NCBI GenBank assembly: GCA_964510225.1 | Contig: CAZEAN010000029.1 | Location: 1-54,281 of the forward strand | Reading direction: 5' to 3' | Source: CAZEAN01 sp964510225 | Lineage (GTDB): Bacteria > Planctomycetota > Planctomycetia > Isosphaerales > Isosphaeraceae | DNA length: 54,281 bases | Shown: positions 34,365 to 43,304 of the stretch, one piece after another | Layout: each line of letters begins with the position of its first letter | How positions within the stretch are numbered: position 1 is the stretch's first letter | Position numbers and translations under genes: made by a program | The notes under the pieces: generated by a model | Databases searched by the model: none | What the model was told of the DNA's origin: nothing | The model's input: the letters and a program-made list of their open reading frames with translations, nothing else

Positions 34365-36694
34365 GCACTCCTTCTGAAGCTCGCCCTCGGCTTCTGGTGA
34401 GCACGCTGCTTGTGGGTCTCGTTGCGGCACTGATCAGTTTTCCGACAACGGGTGATTTCGGTTTGACCTGGGATGAGCCAGCATACCGATACAGTCAGAT
34501 CGTCTCGGGGCAATGGTGGGAGCACCTCGCTCAAGCTCGGTCTGTCGAGGATCTCCATCCCCTGGTTGATCCTGATCAGTTGCTCTACGCGTGGCAGTAT
34601 GGCCGACATGGGATCAACTTTCACCCGCCCCTTGCCGGTCAACTCAATCTCGCCACTTTTGGGCTGACAGGACGATGGTTTCATGATATAGTCGCGCGTC
34701 GATTCGGCACCGTTTTGGAACTCGTCCTCACCGTGACGGTGCTCTACCACTTTCTCGCCCGTCGTTCAAACCGATGGGTTGGTTTGACCGCGTCGGGGAC
34801 TCTCTTGCTGATGCCCCGAGTCTATGGGCACGGCCACATCGCCGGAACTGATATGCCGGGGATGTTGATTTGGGCGTTGGTTGCGATGGCTGCCTGGAAA
34901 GGAATGACGGAACCTGGCGCCTCGCTTTATCGTGCGCTCACGGGCGTGCTGATTGGTCTCGGGTTTCTGGTCAAAATGGCGGTGATGGCTGTCATCCTGC
35001 CGTTATTCGGATGGATTTTCGTGAGTGCGTTGCCTTACTACCTGTTTAAAGCGACTTGGCGTGAGCTGTTCGTCACATTATTGACAACGCTCGTTCTCGT
35101 TACGCCGAGCCTGACAACACTGGTCGAACTCCAGAGACTCCGTACGCTTCTTCCCGAGCCGAACGTAACCGACCTCTTCGAAGTTCCCTCTTTCACGACC
35201 TTGCCTTCCTGGTTGCTCTTGCTCCCCTTGGTCTTTTGGTCATTCGTTCAAGTCGTCCGATTTATCCGCCGAAGGCAGTGTCTTGCTCCAACGAAGGCGC
35301 ATTTCGGCATTGCGATCTGGGAAGCGACCCTTGCGTTCGGTCCCGCCTTGGCCTGGCTTGGGAACCCTGCCTGGTGGCGCGAGACGTTTCCAAGGCTCGC
35401 CCACTACATGATGCTGACGATCGATCGTGAGTCAGCATTACCTGATATCCGGATTCATTATCTCGATGAGACTTACTTATTTAGCCTCCCCTGGCACAAT
35501 GCTTGGGTCCTGATTGGGGTCACCGTGCCCATTTTGACACTCGTCGGAGCCCTTGTCGGTAGTCTGATCGCGATTGGACGGGTCGGGACCAATCGCCTCC
35601 CGCTCTATTTCTTGATTCACGCCTGCACTCTCCCGATCCTCCGGATGCTTCCGACTCCGTCGCATGATGGCGTCCGCTTGATGCTACCGACCTTCGTCTT
35701 CCTCGGAGGACTGGCGGGTTGGGGAGTGATTTCCCTCGCTGACGGTCTCGTTCGACTTCTGAGACGAGAACGTTGGCGCGGACTTGTCCGATCCATCTTC
35801 ACGATGACTTTCGTTGGTTGGTCGCTCGTTCAGCTCTGGATGATCCATCCTTATGAGTTGTCTTACTACAACCGACTCGTGGGTGGCCCAAGTGGAGCCA
35901 AGGCCCGAGGTTTCGAACTGAGCTACTGGTATGATGCCTTTACTCCCAAGTTCCTCGAACGTGTCAACGCAACCTTGCCCGATCAGGCGTCAATCGTGAC
36001 GACGAATCAGCATTCAAGAGTTCCGACGTTTATGGAACTCCAAGAGTTGGGGGATCTCCGGAGTGATCTTCAACTTGAGTCGGTCCCCGACGAAGGCTAT
36101 CCGTTCGTTTGGCTGCTCACTCATGATTCGAAGGCTGACTCGTTCTCGAAGCTTCTCTTCGCGATGGAGCCGATCATCGAAGATCGCCCCAAGGAACTTG
36201 GGGGATTGCGGGTTGCAGCCGTCGCCGGTCCAGACGATGCCGCTCGTGCCTTGGCACTTAGTCTATTGCTGACTATGCCATCCCCGCCGAGAACGCAGCT
36301 AACTGATGACCCCAAATCAACAACGATCCCACTGATTCGACCGCTTAGAACGGTAATCGATCGCTTCCGAGGCGTTGGCCTCACCCGTCCTCAGTCGATC
36401 ACGCTTGATCGGAGCGTTTTTGATTGGGCGCGACGTGATCCGGAGGGACTGAAACGGGCCGCTCGGGAACTCATCGATGGGAGTGATCGTCTTCTCCCTG
36501 AGCGTATGCGGTTAATGGAGCGTTTGTCTGAGGGGAGTGCGGCACCCTTTGCAAACCGACTCATTCGGTACGCTCCCGAAGCCCTCCTGGAGGCGATCGC
36601 CTTGTTGATTGATCGTCCCGAGGCGCTCCGAGAGGTCTTGCTCAGCGCTGGCTATACCGAACCAGCACTCATCGGTGGCCCGCTAGAACCTTGA
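34361..36694 (+). CDS. GT39-like integral membrane glycosyltransferase with long soluble C-terminal region (tandem copy B)
   Basis: A 777-residue paralogue of the preceding protein. The first loop has FGLTWDEPAYRYSQ (WDE at about residues 37-39) and GINFHPPLAGQ, and the sequence ELSYYNRLVGGPSGAKARGF/SYWYDAFTPKFLERVN is shared with copy A. After the membrane part (to about 500) comes a soluble region of roughly 270 residues; its last part (about 625-777, PPRTQLTDDPKS to GYTEPALIGGPLEP) is absent from copy A and is helix-rich. The ATG overlaps the upstream stop by four bases, implying coupled translation. Donor and acceptor are unknown. Confidence 0.83.
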   Translation: MSTPSEARPRLLVSTLLVGLVAALISFPTTGDFGLTWDEPAYRYSQIVSGQWWEHLAQARSVEDLHPLVDPDQLLYAWQYGRHGINFHPPLAGQLNLATFGLTGRWFHDIVARRFGTVLELVLTVTVLYHFLARRSNRWVGLTASGTLLLMPRVYGHGHIAGTDMPGMLIWALVAMAAWKGMTEPGASLYRALTGVLIGLGFLVKMAVMAVILPLFGWIFVSALPYYLFKATWRELFVTLLTTLVLVTPSLTTLVELQRLRTLLPEPNVTDLFEVPSFTTLPSWLLLLPLVFWSFVQVVRFIRRRQCLAPTKAHFGIAIWEATLAFGPALAWLGNPAWWRETFPRLAHYMMLTIDRESALPDIRIHYLDETYLFSLPWHNAWVLIGVTVPILTLVGALVGSLIAIGRVGTNRLPLYFLIHACTLPILRMLPTPSHDGVRLMLPTFVFLGGLAGWGVISLADGLVRLLRRERWRGLVRSIFTMTFVGWSLVQLWMIHPYELSYYNRLVGGPSGAKARGFELSYWYDAFTPKFLERVNATLPDQASIVTTNQHSRVPTFMELQELGDLRSDLQLESVPDEGYPFVWLLTHDSKADSFSKLLFAMEPIIEDRPKELGGLRVAAVAGPDDAARALALSLLLTMPSPPRTQLTDDPKSTTIPLIRPLRTVIDRFRGVGLTRPQSITLDRSVFDWARRDPEGLKRAARELIDGSDRLLPERMRLMERLSEGSAAPFANRLIRYAPEALLEAIALLIDRPEALREVLLSAGYTEPALIGGPLEP

Positions 36695-36866
36695 TTCGAT
36701 TCTTTGATCCGACGACCGTTTGACTCGGCTTGTCCCAATTGCTAGGTCGAGCTACGATCTCCCCCACTGGGTCGTCGAACACGTTTGCTGTTTCGCCCAA
36801 GGATTCTGGCCTGTAAGGAAACAGCCGGGCGATCTTGCTTGCTTCAAGGATAGAGGAGTCAGAGAC

Positions 36867-37964
36867 GTGGCTGCAACTCTGAAAGAGCTGGTGGAGGTTT
36901 TCGGTGGTCGGATCATCGGCAATCCCGACCAATTGATCGAGGCAGCAATGCCGATCTTAGAAGCGGGACCGGGAACAATCACCTTCCTCGACGATCTTCG
37001 TTATAAAGAAGTATTGATGCAGTCGCCAGCATCTGCCGTTTTGGTGACCCCAGCGTTCGCCGATCCGATTCCAGAAGGACGTCCCGAATCGCTGACCCTT
37101 GTTTGCGTGGAAGATCCCCGTGACGCCTTTATGCAACTCGTCGAATTGCTCAGCGAGAAGAACGAGCGACGCGAGTCCATTATCGACCCTCGAGCGATCA
37201 TTGATCCGACTGCGAAGATTGGAGCCGACGTCGCGATCGGGCCGTTTGCGATTATCTCTGAAGATGTTGAGATCGGTGATGGCGTGACGATTGGCCCTGG
37301 CGTATTCATTGGGCCTCGATCGTCCGTTGGCAACGTAGTAACACTGCATCACAATGTCGTGATCTACGAAAAAGTCCAACTGGGCGATCGGGTGACCATC
37401 TTCGCCAATGCGGTAATCGGCGCCGATGGCTTTGGTTACAAGACCGTTGGGGAAATCCACGAAAAAATCCCTCAACGTGGTCAAGTCGTCATCGAGTCAG
37501 ATGTTGAAATCGGGGCGTTGTCTTCCGTGGACCGAGGTACGTTCGGACCCACCCGGATTGGTGCAGGAACGAAGATCGACAACTTGGTCCAAGTCGGACA
37601 CAACGCACAGATTGGGAAGAACAACTTGCTCTGCGCACTCACCGGGATCGGTGGCAGTGTGAAAACCGGTGAATCCGTGTTCTTGGGTGGCCAAGCCGGT
37701 GTTCGTGATCATATGACGATTGGTGCACGCACACAGGTGGGAGCACAATCGGGAGTGAATCGAAAGCTTGGGGCCGGCGAGCAAGTTTGGGGGACCCCAG
37801 CGATTCCCGTCCGGAAAGAGTTACAAACCCACTCGTTGAAGCTGAAGTTGCCCGAGATGAAGCGACAACTGATCGAACTCACGGCTCAAGTCCAGCAGCT
37901 TTCAACCATGATCGAGCAATCCACCTCGAAGGAATCAGCAGCATCGCACCATTCTGCGGCGTAA
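36867..37964 (+). CDS. lpxD: UDP-3-O-acylglucosamine N-acyltransferase
   Basis: A 366-residue left-handed beta-helix acyltransferase of lipid A biosynthesis; it adds the second 3-hydroxyacyl chain to UDP-3-O-acyl-glucosamine. The N-terminal substrate domain (LKELVEVFGGRIIGNPD, ITFLDDLRYKEVL) is followed by hexapeptide repeats (IDPRAIIDPTAKIGADVAIG onward). Catalytic His lies in DNLVQVGHNAQIG, and GADGFGYK and DRGTFGPTRIG are conserved. The C-terminal helix (LKLPEMKRQLIELTAQVQQL) trimerises. GTG 36867, with GAGGAG eight bases upstream, is far better placed than the in-frame ATG-like start at 36720. Confidence 0.94.
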   Translation: MAATLKELVEVFGGRIIGNPDQLIEAAMPILEAGPGTITFLDDLRYKEVLMQSPASAVLVTPAFADPIPEGRPESLTLVCVEDPRDAFMQLVELLSEKNERRESIIDPRAIIDPTAKIGADVAIGPFAIISEDVEIGDGVTIGPGVFIGPRSSVGNVVTLHHNVVIYEKVQLGDRVTIFANAVIGADGFGYKTVGEIHEKIPQRGQVVIESDVEIGALSSVDRGTFGPTRIGAGTKIDNLVQVGHNAQIGKNNLLCALTGIGGSVKTGESVFLGGQAGVRDHMTIGARTQVGAQSGVNRKLGAGEQVWGTPAIPVRKELQTHSLKLKLPEMKRQLIELTAQVQQLSTMIEQSTSKESAASHHSAA

Positions 37965-38015
37965 AAGACATTTCACAAAGCGTGAATTGAGGAATACCAA
38001 TCGGAGTTGCTGTCG

Positions 38016-38903
38016 ATGGTTGGAACAACCAAGCCGGATAGAGATCGGATCGGTCTTCTGGCTGGTGGAGGCCGATTCCCCGTCCTCTTTGCCGAGGCGG
38101 CCAACCGCCGAGGACTCAAAGTCGATTGCGTTGGTCTGGAAGGGGAGGTTGGAACCGAGCTTGAGCAGCGCTGTGACCGGTTCCAGATCGTCCCGGTGAC
38201 TCGGCCCTCGCGGATCATCAAGACTTTCAAACAGTTTCAGGTTCGAGAGCTTGTGATGGCTGGGAAGGTTCACAAGACGGTGATCTACAGTCCGAGGCTC
38301 TTCTGGCAGGTAATCACCGACCCCCGCTCCCTTCGGATCTGGTACTTTGGCAGGCTCCGTCGTAACAAACGTGATGATTCGATACTTCTGACCGCAATTG
38401 ATGAGTTCGCACGAGACGGACTCCAGGTTGGTTCTGCACTCGATTATTGTCCGGAGCTTCTCGTGACTTCAGGAAACTTAACCCGACGGCGCCCTTCGGC
38501 GTTCGAGATGGATGATATTCGATTTGGCTGGGAACTCGCCAAGGAGATGGGCCGTCTTGATGTTGGCCAGTCGGTTGCAGTAAAGCAGTGCGCTGCGATC
38601 GCCGTTGAAGCCATTGAAGGGACTGATCGTTGTATCGAGCGGGCGGGTGAACTCTGCAAGGCCGGGGGTTGGACCCTCGTGAAGGTCGCGAAACCAGCGC
38701 AAGATATGCGGTTTGACGTCCCGACGATCGGAAAAACGACGATTGAGAATCTGAAGCGTGCCGGGGCTTCAGTCTTGGCCATCGAAGCCGGGAAGACTAT
38801 CGTTGTCGATCAGGAGGAGGTTGTTAGCCTGGCGGATCGACTCGGGATCTCTGTTGTCGCTGTGGATCCCGAGGACCTCGATGCGTTCGTGTCGGCAGCC
38901 TAG
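38016..38903 (+). CDS. lpxI: UDP-2,3-diacylglucosamine pyrophosphatase LpxI
   Basis: A 295-residue DUF1009 protein. LpxI hydrolyses UDP-2,3-diacylglucosamine to lipid X, replacing LpxH in many bacteria. Family features: IGLLAGGGRFPVLFAEAANR at the N-terminus, AGKVHKTVIY, RDDSILLTAIDEFARDG, the central LDVGQSVAVKQCAAIAVEAI, EGTDRCIERAG, and the C-terminal VKVAKPAQDMRFDVPTIG. Together with lpxD 51 bases upstream it shows a lipid A pathway. ATG 38016 is chosen over TTG 38007 because of GGAG at nine bases. No lpxA, lpxB or lpxC is in the window. Confidence 0.92.
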   Translation: MVGTTKPDRDRIGLLAGGGRFPVLFAEAANRRGLKVDCVGLEGEVGTELEQRCDRFQIVPVTRPSRIIKTFKQFQVRELVMAGKVHKTVIYSPRLFWQVITDPRSLRIWYFGRLRRNKRDDSILLTAIDEFARDGLQVGSALDYCPELLVTSGNLTRRRPSAFEMDDIRFGWELAKEMGRLDVGQSVAVKQCAAIAVEAIEGTDRCIERAGELCKAGGWTLVKVAKPAQDMRFDVPTIGKTTIENLKRAGASVLAIEAGKTIVVDQEEVVSLADRLGISVVAVDPEDLDAFVSAA

Positions 38904-38949
38904 CCTCGTTACTGTCCTTCAATGATCGACAATAGTATCGACAACCGTC

Positions 38950-39762
38950 ATGCCACCAAGCGAAATCCCCTCTCCGATTCTCGAATTCCAAGTAGATCAA
39001 TTACAGGTCAAGATCTTTGAGGATCGAAGTAGGGCAGGACGGGCCGCCGCCCAGAAGATTGCGCAGGCAATCCAGGAACGAGCTGCCGGTTCTCGCGCCG
39101 TTTCTTGCGTCTTCGCGGCGGCTCCGAGTCAAAACGAATTCTTGGCAGCCTTGGTAGCTGCCCCAAACATTGATTGGTCTCGGGTCCATTGTTTCCATAT
39201 GGACGAGTACCTTGGTCTCGATGCAAGCCACCCCGCCAGCTTTCGACGCTACCTCCAAGAACACCTATTTGGTCTCGTTGGACTCGGACCAAGCCAACTT
39301 ACGCTGATTCGCGGCGAAGAAACGGATCAGCCGTTGCGGACTTGTCTTGAGTACGAGAATGAACTCCGGAAGTCACCGCCAGCGATCGTCTGTGCCGGAA
39401 TCGGTGAGAATGGCCACCTTGCGTTTAATGACCCACCGGTCGCTGACTTTAAGGATCCGGTCCTGGTGAAAGTCGTCCAACTTGATGTTCTTTGCCGACG
39501 CCAGCAAGTGAATGACGGTTGCTTCGGAAAACTGGAAGAGGTTCCGACACACGCCTTGACCCTGACAATCCCTGCACTCGTCACCGCGCCTGTGGTCTCG
39601 GTCGTCGTCCCCGGCGAACGCAAAGCTGAGGCAGTGCTCACGGCCTTAAAAGGACCGATCGCGCAGTCCTGTCCCGCGTCCGTGCTCCGGAAATCCCCAG
39701 GTGCTACGCTCTTCCTTGATCGTGCCTCCGCATCTCTCCTACCGGAGCTGAAAGATGCGTAG
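38950..39762 (+). CDS. nagB: Glucosamine-6-phosphate deaminase/isomerase family protein
   Basis: A 270-residue NagB/RpiA-fold enzyme that interconverts glucosamine-6-phosphate and fructose-6-phosphate plus ammonia. The catalytic region HCFHMDEYLGLDASHPASFR and the GIGENGHLAFNDPP loop are intact, and THALTLTIPALVTAP matches. Length is typical. It lies 46 bases after lpxI, which puts hexosamine metabolism next to lipid A synthesis, where the same precursor is consumed. The start fits the signature and ATG at 38950; it converges with trpD 16 bases downstream. 6-phosphogluconolactonase is the main alternative but lacks the HMDEY signature. Confidence 0.88.
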   Translation: MPPSEIPSPILEFQVDQLQVKIFEDRSRAGRAAAQKIAQAIQERAAGSRAVSCVFAAAPSQNEFLAALVAAPNIDWSRVHCFHMDEYLGLDASHPASFRRYLQEHLFGLVGLGPSQLTLIRGEETDQPLRTCLEYENELRKSPPAIVCAGIGENGHLAFNDPPVADFKDPVLVKVVQLDVLCRRQQVNDGCFGKLEEVPTHALTLTIPALVTAPVVSVVVPGERKAEAVLTALKGPIAQSCPASVLRKSPGATLFLDRASASLLPELKDA

Positions 39763-39778
39763 AGCGGAAGTCCGTTGT

Positions 39779-40816
39779 CTACGATTCTCGACTGAGGGTA
39801 GCCCAACGTTGCAAGAGTGCCCCGGCACGACCGGAGTCAATCGCCTCGGTAGCGAGGCGGAGACCGTCGATTAACGTCTCTGCTTTCCCCGCGACCAGGA
39901 GGGAGGCAGCGGAATTGGCGAGGACGACGGAGCGATCAGGACCATGAATCCCATCGAGGAGTGCTCGAATCCGAGTGGCACTTTCGCGGGGGTCGTTAAT
40001 CCGTAACTCAGCAGGATTGACCCTTGGAAGCCCGAAGTCTTCGGGCGTCCAAGTCTCAGGGGTGATCACTCCCGACTCAACCCAGAGGACCTCTGTCGAT
40101 CCGCCGAGGCTCACCTCATCGAGGCCGTCGGTACTGGTGACGATGGCACTCCGTTCCAAATCGGATTGGGCCAAGGCTCCAGCAACGAGACTGGCTGCCT
40201 TCGGGCTGGATACACCGATAAGTTGACGGGTTGGCCGGGCTGGGTTGGCGAGAGGACCAATAAGATTGAAGATCGTTCGGAAAGGTAACTGCTTACGGAC
40301 TCCGGCTGGTCTTTTCAAAGCGGGATGAAATCGAGGGCCGAAGAGAAAGGTGATCCCGAGTTCTTCATAGCACCGATTCATCAGATCCAGCTCGGGAGCA
40401 ACCGCGACTCCAAGTTGCTCAAGGACTTCTGCGCTTCCTGAAGACCCCGATGCCGATCGGTTCCCATGCTTTGCGACCGAGACCCCGGCGGCAGCGACCA
40501 CAATTGCGGTCGCTGTCGAGATGTTGATCGTCGATGCTCCATCTCCCCCGGTTCCACAAGTGTCGATCGATGGTCGGGGTTCAAGTTGCAGGGGTTCCAT
40601 CCGACTCCGGACGGCCTGAACAGCGCCACTTAGTTCTTCGGCGGTTTCACCTTTGACGCGGAGCCCAGTCAGAAATGCCGCAAGATGAACATCGTTGGCC
40701 AGACCATCGATGATCTCTCCGACGGCCTCACGGATCGTCTTGGCATCAAGATCGATGCCCAATCCCAGCTGCTTCAGCGCCTCGCGGAGTGCAGAACCAG
40801 GTTGCTCAGTAGTCAT
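39779..40816 (-). CDS. trpD: Anthranilate phosphoribosyltransferase
   Basis: A 345-residue enzyme of tryptophan biosynthesis that joins anthranilate to PRPP. The PRPP-binding DTCGTGGDGASTINIST and AKHGNRSASGSSGSAEVLE are canonical, as are FLFGPRFHPALK, FRTIFNLIGPLANPA and TSTDGLDEVSLGG. Length is normal. ATG 40816 is used; a TTG two codons upstream is in frame. Other trp genes are absent from the window, so it stands outside a trp operon. It follows the HtrA gene on the same strand with a 27-base gap and may be co-transcribed with it. Confidence 0.95.
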   Translation of the reverse strand: MTTEQPGSALREALKQLGLGIDLDAKTIREAVGEIIDGLANDVHLAAFLTGLRVKGETAEELSGAVQAVRSRMEPLQLEPRPSIDTCGTGGDGASTINISTATAIVVAAAGVSVAKHGNRSASGSSGSAEVLEQLGVAVAPELDLMNRCYEELGITFLFGPRFHPALKRPAGVRKQLPFRTIFNLIGPLANPARPTRQLIGVSSPKAASLVAGALAQSDLERSAIVTSTDGLDEVSLGGSTEVLWVESGVITPETWTPEDFGLPRVNPAELRINDPRESATRIRALLDGIHGPDRSVVLANSAASLLVAGKAETLIDGLRLATEAIDSGRAGALLQRWATLSRES

Positions 40817-40843
40817 CGACAAGTGAAAGCTCGATTCAGACCA

Positions 40844-42091
40844 TTACGGACGGATCAGGTAATTGCCGGGACCCGTTTCTGGGAGTGCGGGGGGCAACTG
40901 GTTCCTCAGCAATTCGAGATCGGCGATTTCGACTTGGGTGACCTGGGCTCGGCCCCCTCGGACAATCTGGATTTCGACGATCTCGCCGATCGGGGTGGTC
41001 GAGATCAGGTTGATGAGGTGCCAGGTGTTCCGGACCAGGATTGAGTTGTAACGAACAACGATGTCGTTGGGCCTGAGTCCGCTGATCCGTGCGGGAGAAT
41101 CTTCGGCGACGGTCAGGACTCTTGTCCCTTGAGGGCGTTCGAGACCGAAGAGTTCATACTCGTCAGCTTCAACGTCTTTGGTTTCGATGCCGATCGCCCC
41201 GCGCTTGACTCGGCCGAAACGGAGGAGTTGGCCCATCGCCCATCGCGCAAGATTTGCAGGGATACTGTAACCGACTCCCTCATTCCCACCGCCATGGGAC
41301 GCGATCGCGGTGTTAATGCCGACCACTTCGCCTCGGAGGTTGATGAGCGGGCCTCCGGAATTACCCGGATTAATCGCGGCGTCAGTCTGAAGAAAATCTT
41401 GATTCGCCACGCCGCCTTCGAAGAAGAGGTCACCTTCTTGGCGTCCTCGAGCGCTAATGATCCCCTGGCTGACCGAATTCGCAAGACCGAAGGGACTTCC
41501 CAAGGCGAGGACCCAAGTACCCGGAACAGCATCGTCACTATTCCCGAGTCGAGCGGCTGGTAAGTCAGTGACGCTAAGGACGAGGACCGCGACGTCGGAG
41601 TCGTGATCACTGAGGACTTCGACGGGATGAAGGACTCTGCCGTCCTGCATGGAGATCCGGATCTCGGTTGGCTTGGCACCGTCAATGACGTGATGATTTG
41701 TTAAGACGAAGCGCCCCTCACGATCCTCCGATCGAACGATTACTCCGGAGCCGCTCTCTTCAAAGAAACCGAGGACAGCCCCCCGTGGCGATCGTTGGAC
41801 TTTTGAGGCGACGATATGGACCACCGCCCGCGAGACAACTTTGGAGGCAAGCTCAAAAGTCCGATTCACGGGGTGAAATTGCTCGTACTGGCGAGCGAGG
41901 CTCCGATAAAGCGCTTCCTCTGAACCCCCGAGGCCTGGTTCGAGCCCTTCATCAATGTCACCATTCTCTTGACTGACGGAGGCTTCTGTCGATCGCTCAC
42001 CCTTCAGTACGAGTCGAGAACTCAACCAGCCGAGGTTAAACCCGGTGAGGAGAAGAACGGCGATGAGGATTAGGCCCGACCGTCGAGTCAT
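40844..42091 (-). CDS. HtrA/DegP-type periplasmic serine protease with one PDZ domain
   Basis: A 415-residue trypsin-like protease with an N-terminal signal anchor (residues about 5-22). The triad is His in FVLTNHHVIDG, Asp in DHDSDVAVLVL and Ser in AAINPGNSGGPLIN. A single PDZ domain follows (from about residue 300; LTVAEDSPARISGLRPNDIV). It should act in periplasmic protein quality control. ATG 42091 has GAGGT eight bases upstream. The 295-base gap to the divergent dehydrogenase gene holds two inverted repeats (listed) but no gene. Confidence 0.94.
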   Translation of the reverse strand: MTRRSGLILIAVLLLTGFNLGWLSSRLVLKGERSTEASVSQENGDIDEGLEPGLGGSEEALYRSLARQYEQFHPVNRTFELASKVVSRAVVHIVASKVQRSPRGAVLGFFEESGSGVIVRSEDREGRFVLTNHHVIDGAKPTEIRISMQDGRVLHPVEVLSDHDSDVAVLVLSVTDLPAARLGNSDDAVPGTWVLALGSPFGLANSVSQGIISARGRQEGDLFFEGGVANQDFLQTDAAINPGNSGGPLINLRGEVVGINTAIASHGGGNEGVGYSIPANLARWAMGQLLRFGRVKRGAIGIETKDVEADEYELFGLERPQGTRVLTVAEDSPARISGLRPNDIVVRYNSILVRNTWHLINLISTTPIGEIVEIQIVRGGRAQVTQVEIADLELLRNQLPPALPETGPGNYLIRP

Positions 42092-42157
42092 GGAATGAGA
42101 CCTCGCCAAGAGTTATCGGGTGACCTTGTGAAAACCCCAGCAGTGGCCCGACCCTGA

Positions 42158-42205
42158 TTGAACTCAGGTCGGTTCAAGCATTCGAGATCATGGGGATTGA
42201 TCCCC
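42158..42205. promoter_or_regulatory. Two inverted repeats in the HtrA/dehydrogenase divergent region
   Basis: TTGAAC (42158-42163) and GTTCAA (42172-42177) form one inverted repeat; GGGGAT-TG-ATCCCC (42192-42205) forms another. Both lie in the 295-base region between divergent genes, nearer the HtrA gene. They may be operators or transcript hairpins; short arms make chance occurrence possible. Confidence 0.25.
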
Positions 42206-42386
42206 AAGAAATTGTCTTGAAGTTCCCCCAACTATACGTTCTCGATCTCTGAGGAGTCAAAAGTGACCTGGGTATCAGAACGACCGGTTAAGTGTAGTCC
42301 GCTCGGTTGTCCGGTGCTCGCGGGTCTTGTAGCATCGGTCAACGATTGGTGATTGAACTCGGCGCGACTGTTGATGAGGCTTCCCG

Positions 42387-43304
42387 ATGGCGATGACGAT
42401 CTCTCCCGAAACGACCCGGATAGGCTGGATCGGCACAGGAGTTATGGGCCGCTCAATGTGCGGTCATCTTATGAAGGCTGGCTATGCGGCGACCGTCTTC
42501 AACCGGACGGCATCGAAGTGCCAGGCCCTTGTTGATGAGGGGGCGACCCTCGCGAGTTCACCTCAGGAAGTTGCCGAGAAGTCGGACGTCGTCTTCACAA
42601 TCGTTGGTTACCCCGCCGACGTCCGTGCGGTGATCCTTGGCGAGAATGGAGTCTTGGCCGGGGTCAAGAGCGGGTCGGTGATCGTTGATATGACAACGAG
42701 TGAGCCCAAGCTCGCGGTCGAGATTGCCGAAGCAGCGTCGAAGAAGTCTGTCGCCTCAATCGATGCTCCCGTCTCAGGTGGGGATATTGGTGCCCGGGAA
42801 GCGAGGCTCTCGATCATGATCGGCGGTGAGACCGAGGCCGTTCAAGCGGTCCAACCCCTCTTCGAGTTGATGGGGAAGACAATCGTCCATCAAGGTCCGG
42901 CCGGTTCCGGACAGCATACGAAAATGGTCAATCAGATTTTGATCTCAAGTGGGATGATCGGTGTCTGCGAGGCTTTACTCTATGGACACAAGGCGGGGCT
43001 CGATCTGGAGACGGTGCTCAAGAGTGTTGGCTCGGGCGCTGCAGGTTCTTGGAGCTTGAACAATCTCGGGCCTCGGATGATCCAAGGGAATTTTGATCCG
43101 GGCTTTTATGTCGAACACTTCATCAAGGATATGGGGATCGCCCTCGCGGAATCCCGCAGGATGGGACTCTCGATGCCGGGCTTAGCACTCGCTGAGCAAC
43201 TTTATCAGGCTGTTGCAGCACAGGGACATGCCCGCGATGGAACCCATGCCTTGATGATCGCCTTGGCAAAGCTCTCTGATGTCGATTGGCGGAATCGTTC
43301 CTGA
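42387..43304 (+). CDS. 3-hydroxyisobutyrate dehydrogenase family NAD(P)-dependent oxidoreductase
   Basis: A 305-residue beta-hydroxyacid dehydrogenase. The Rossmann motif is IGWIGTGVMGRSMCGHLMKA (residues about 12-31), the substrate motif DAPVSGGDIGAREARLSIM is intact, and the catalytic Lys is in GSGQHTKMVNQI. The C-terminal helical domain (KDMGIALAESRRMGLSMPGL) is normal. Candidate substrates are 3-hydroxyisobutyrate, tartronate semialdehyde or other beta-hydroxy acids; the sequence does not decide. Cytoplasmic. No RBS better than a weak GAGG-like sequence was seen. Downstream lies the palindrome-rich gap. Confidence 0.92.
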   Translation: MAMTISPETTRIGWIGTGVMGRSMCGHLMKAGYAATVFNRTASKCQALVDEGATLASSPQEVAEKSDVVFTIVGYPADVRAVILGENGVLAGVKSGSVIVDMTTSEPKLAVEIAEAASKKSVASIDAPVSGGDIGAREARLSIMIGGETEAVQAVQPLFELMGKTIVHQGPAGSGQHTKMVNQILISSGMIGVCEALLYGHKAGLDLETVLKSVGSGAAGSWSLNNLGPRMIQGNFDPGFYVEHFIKDMGIALAESRRMGLSMPGLALAEQLYQAVAAQGHARDGTHALMIALAKLSDVDWRNRS

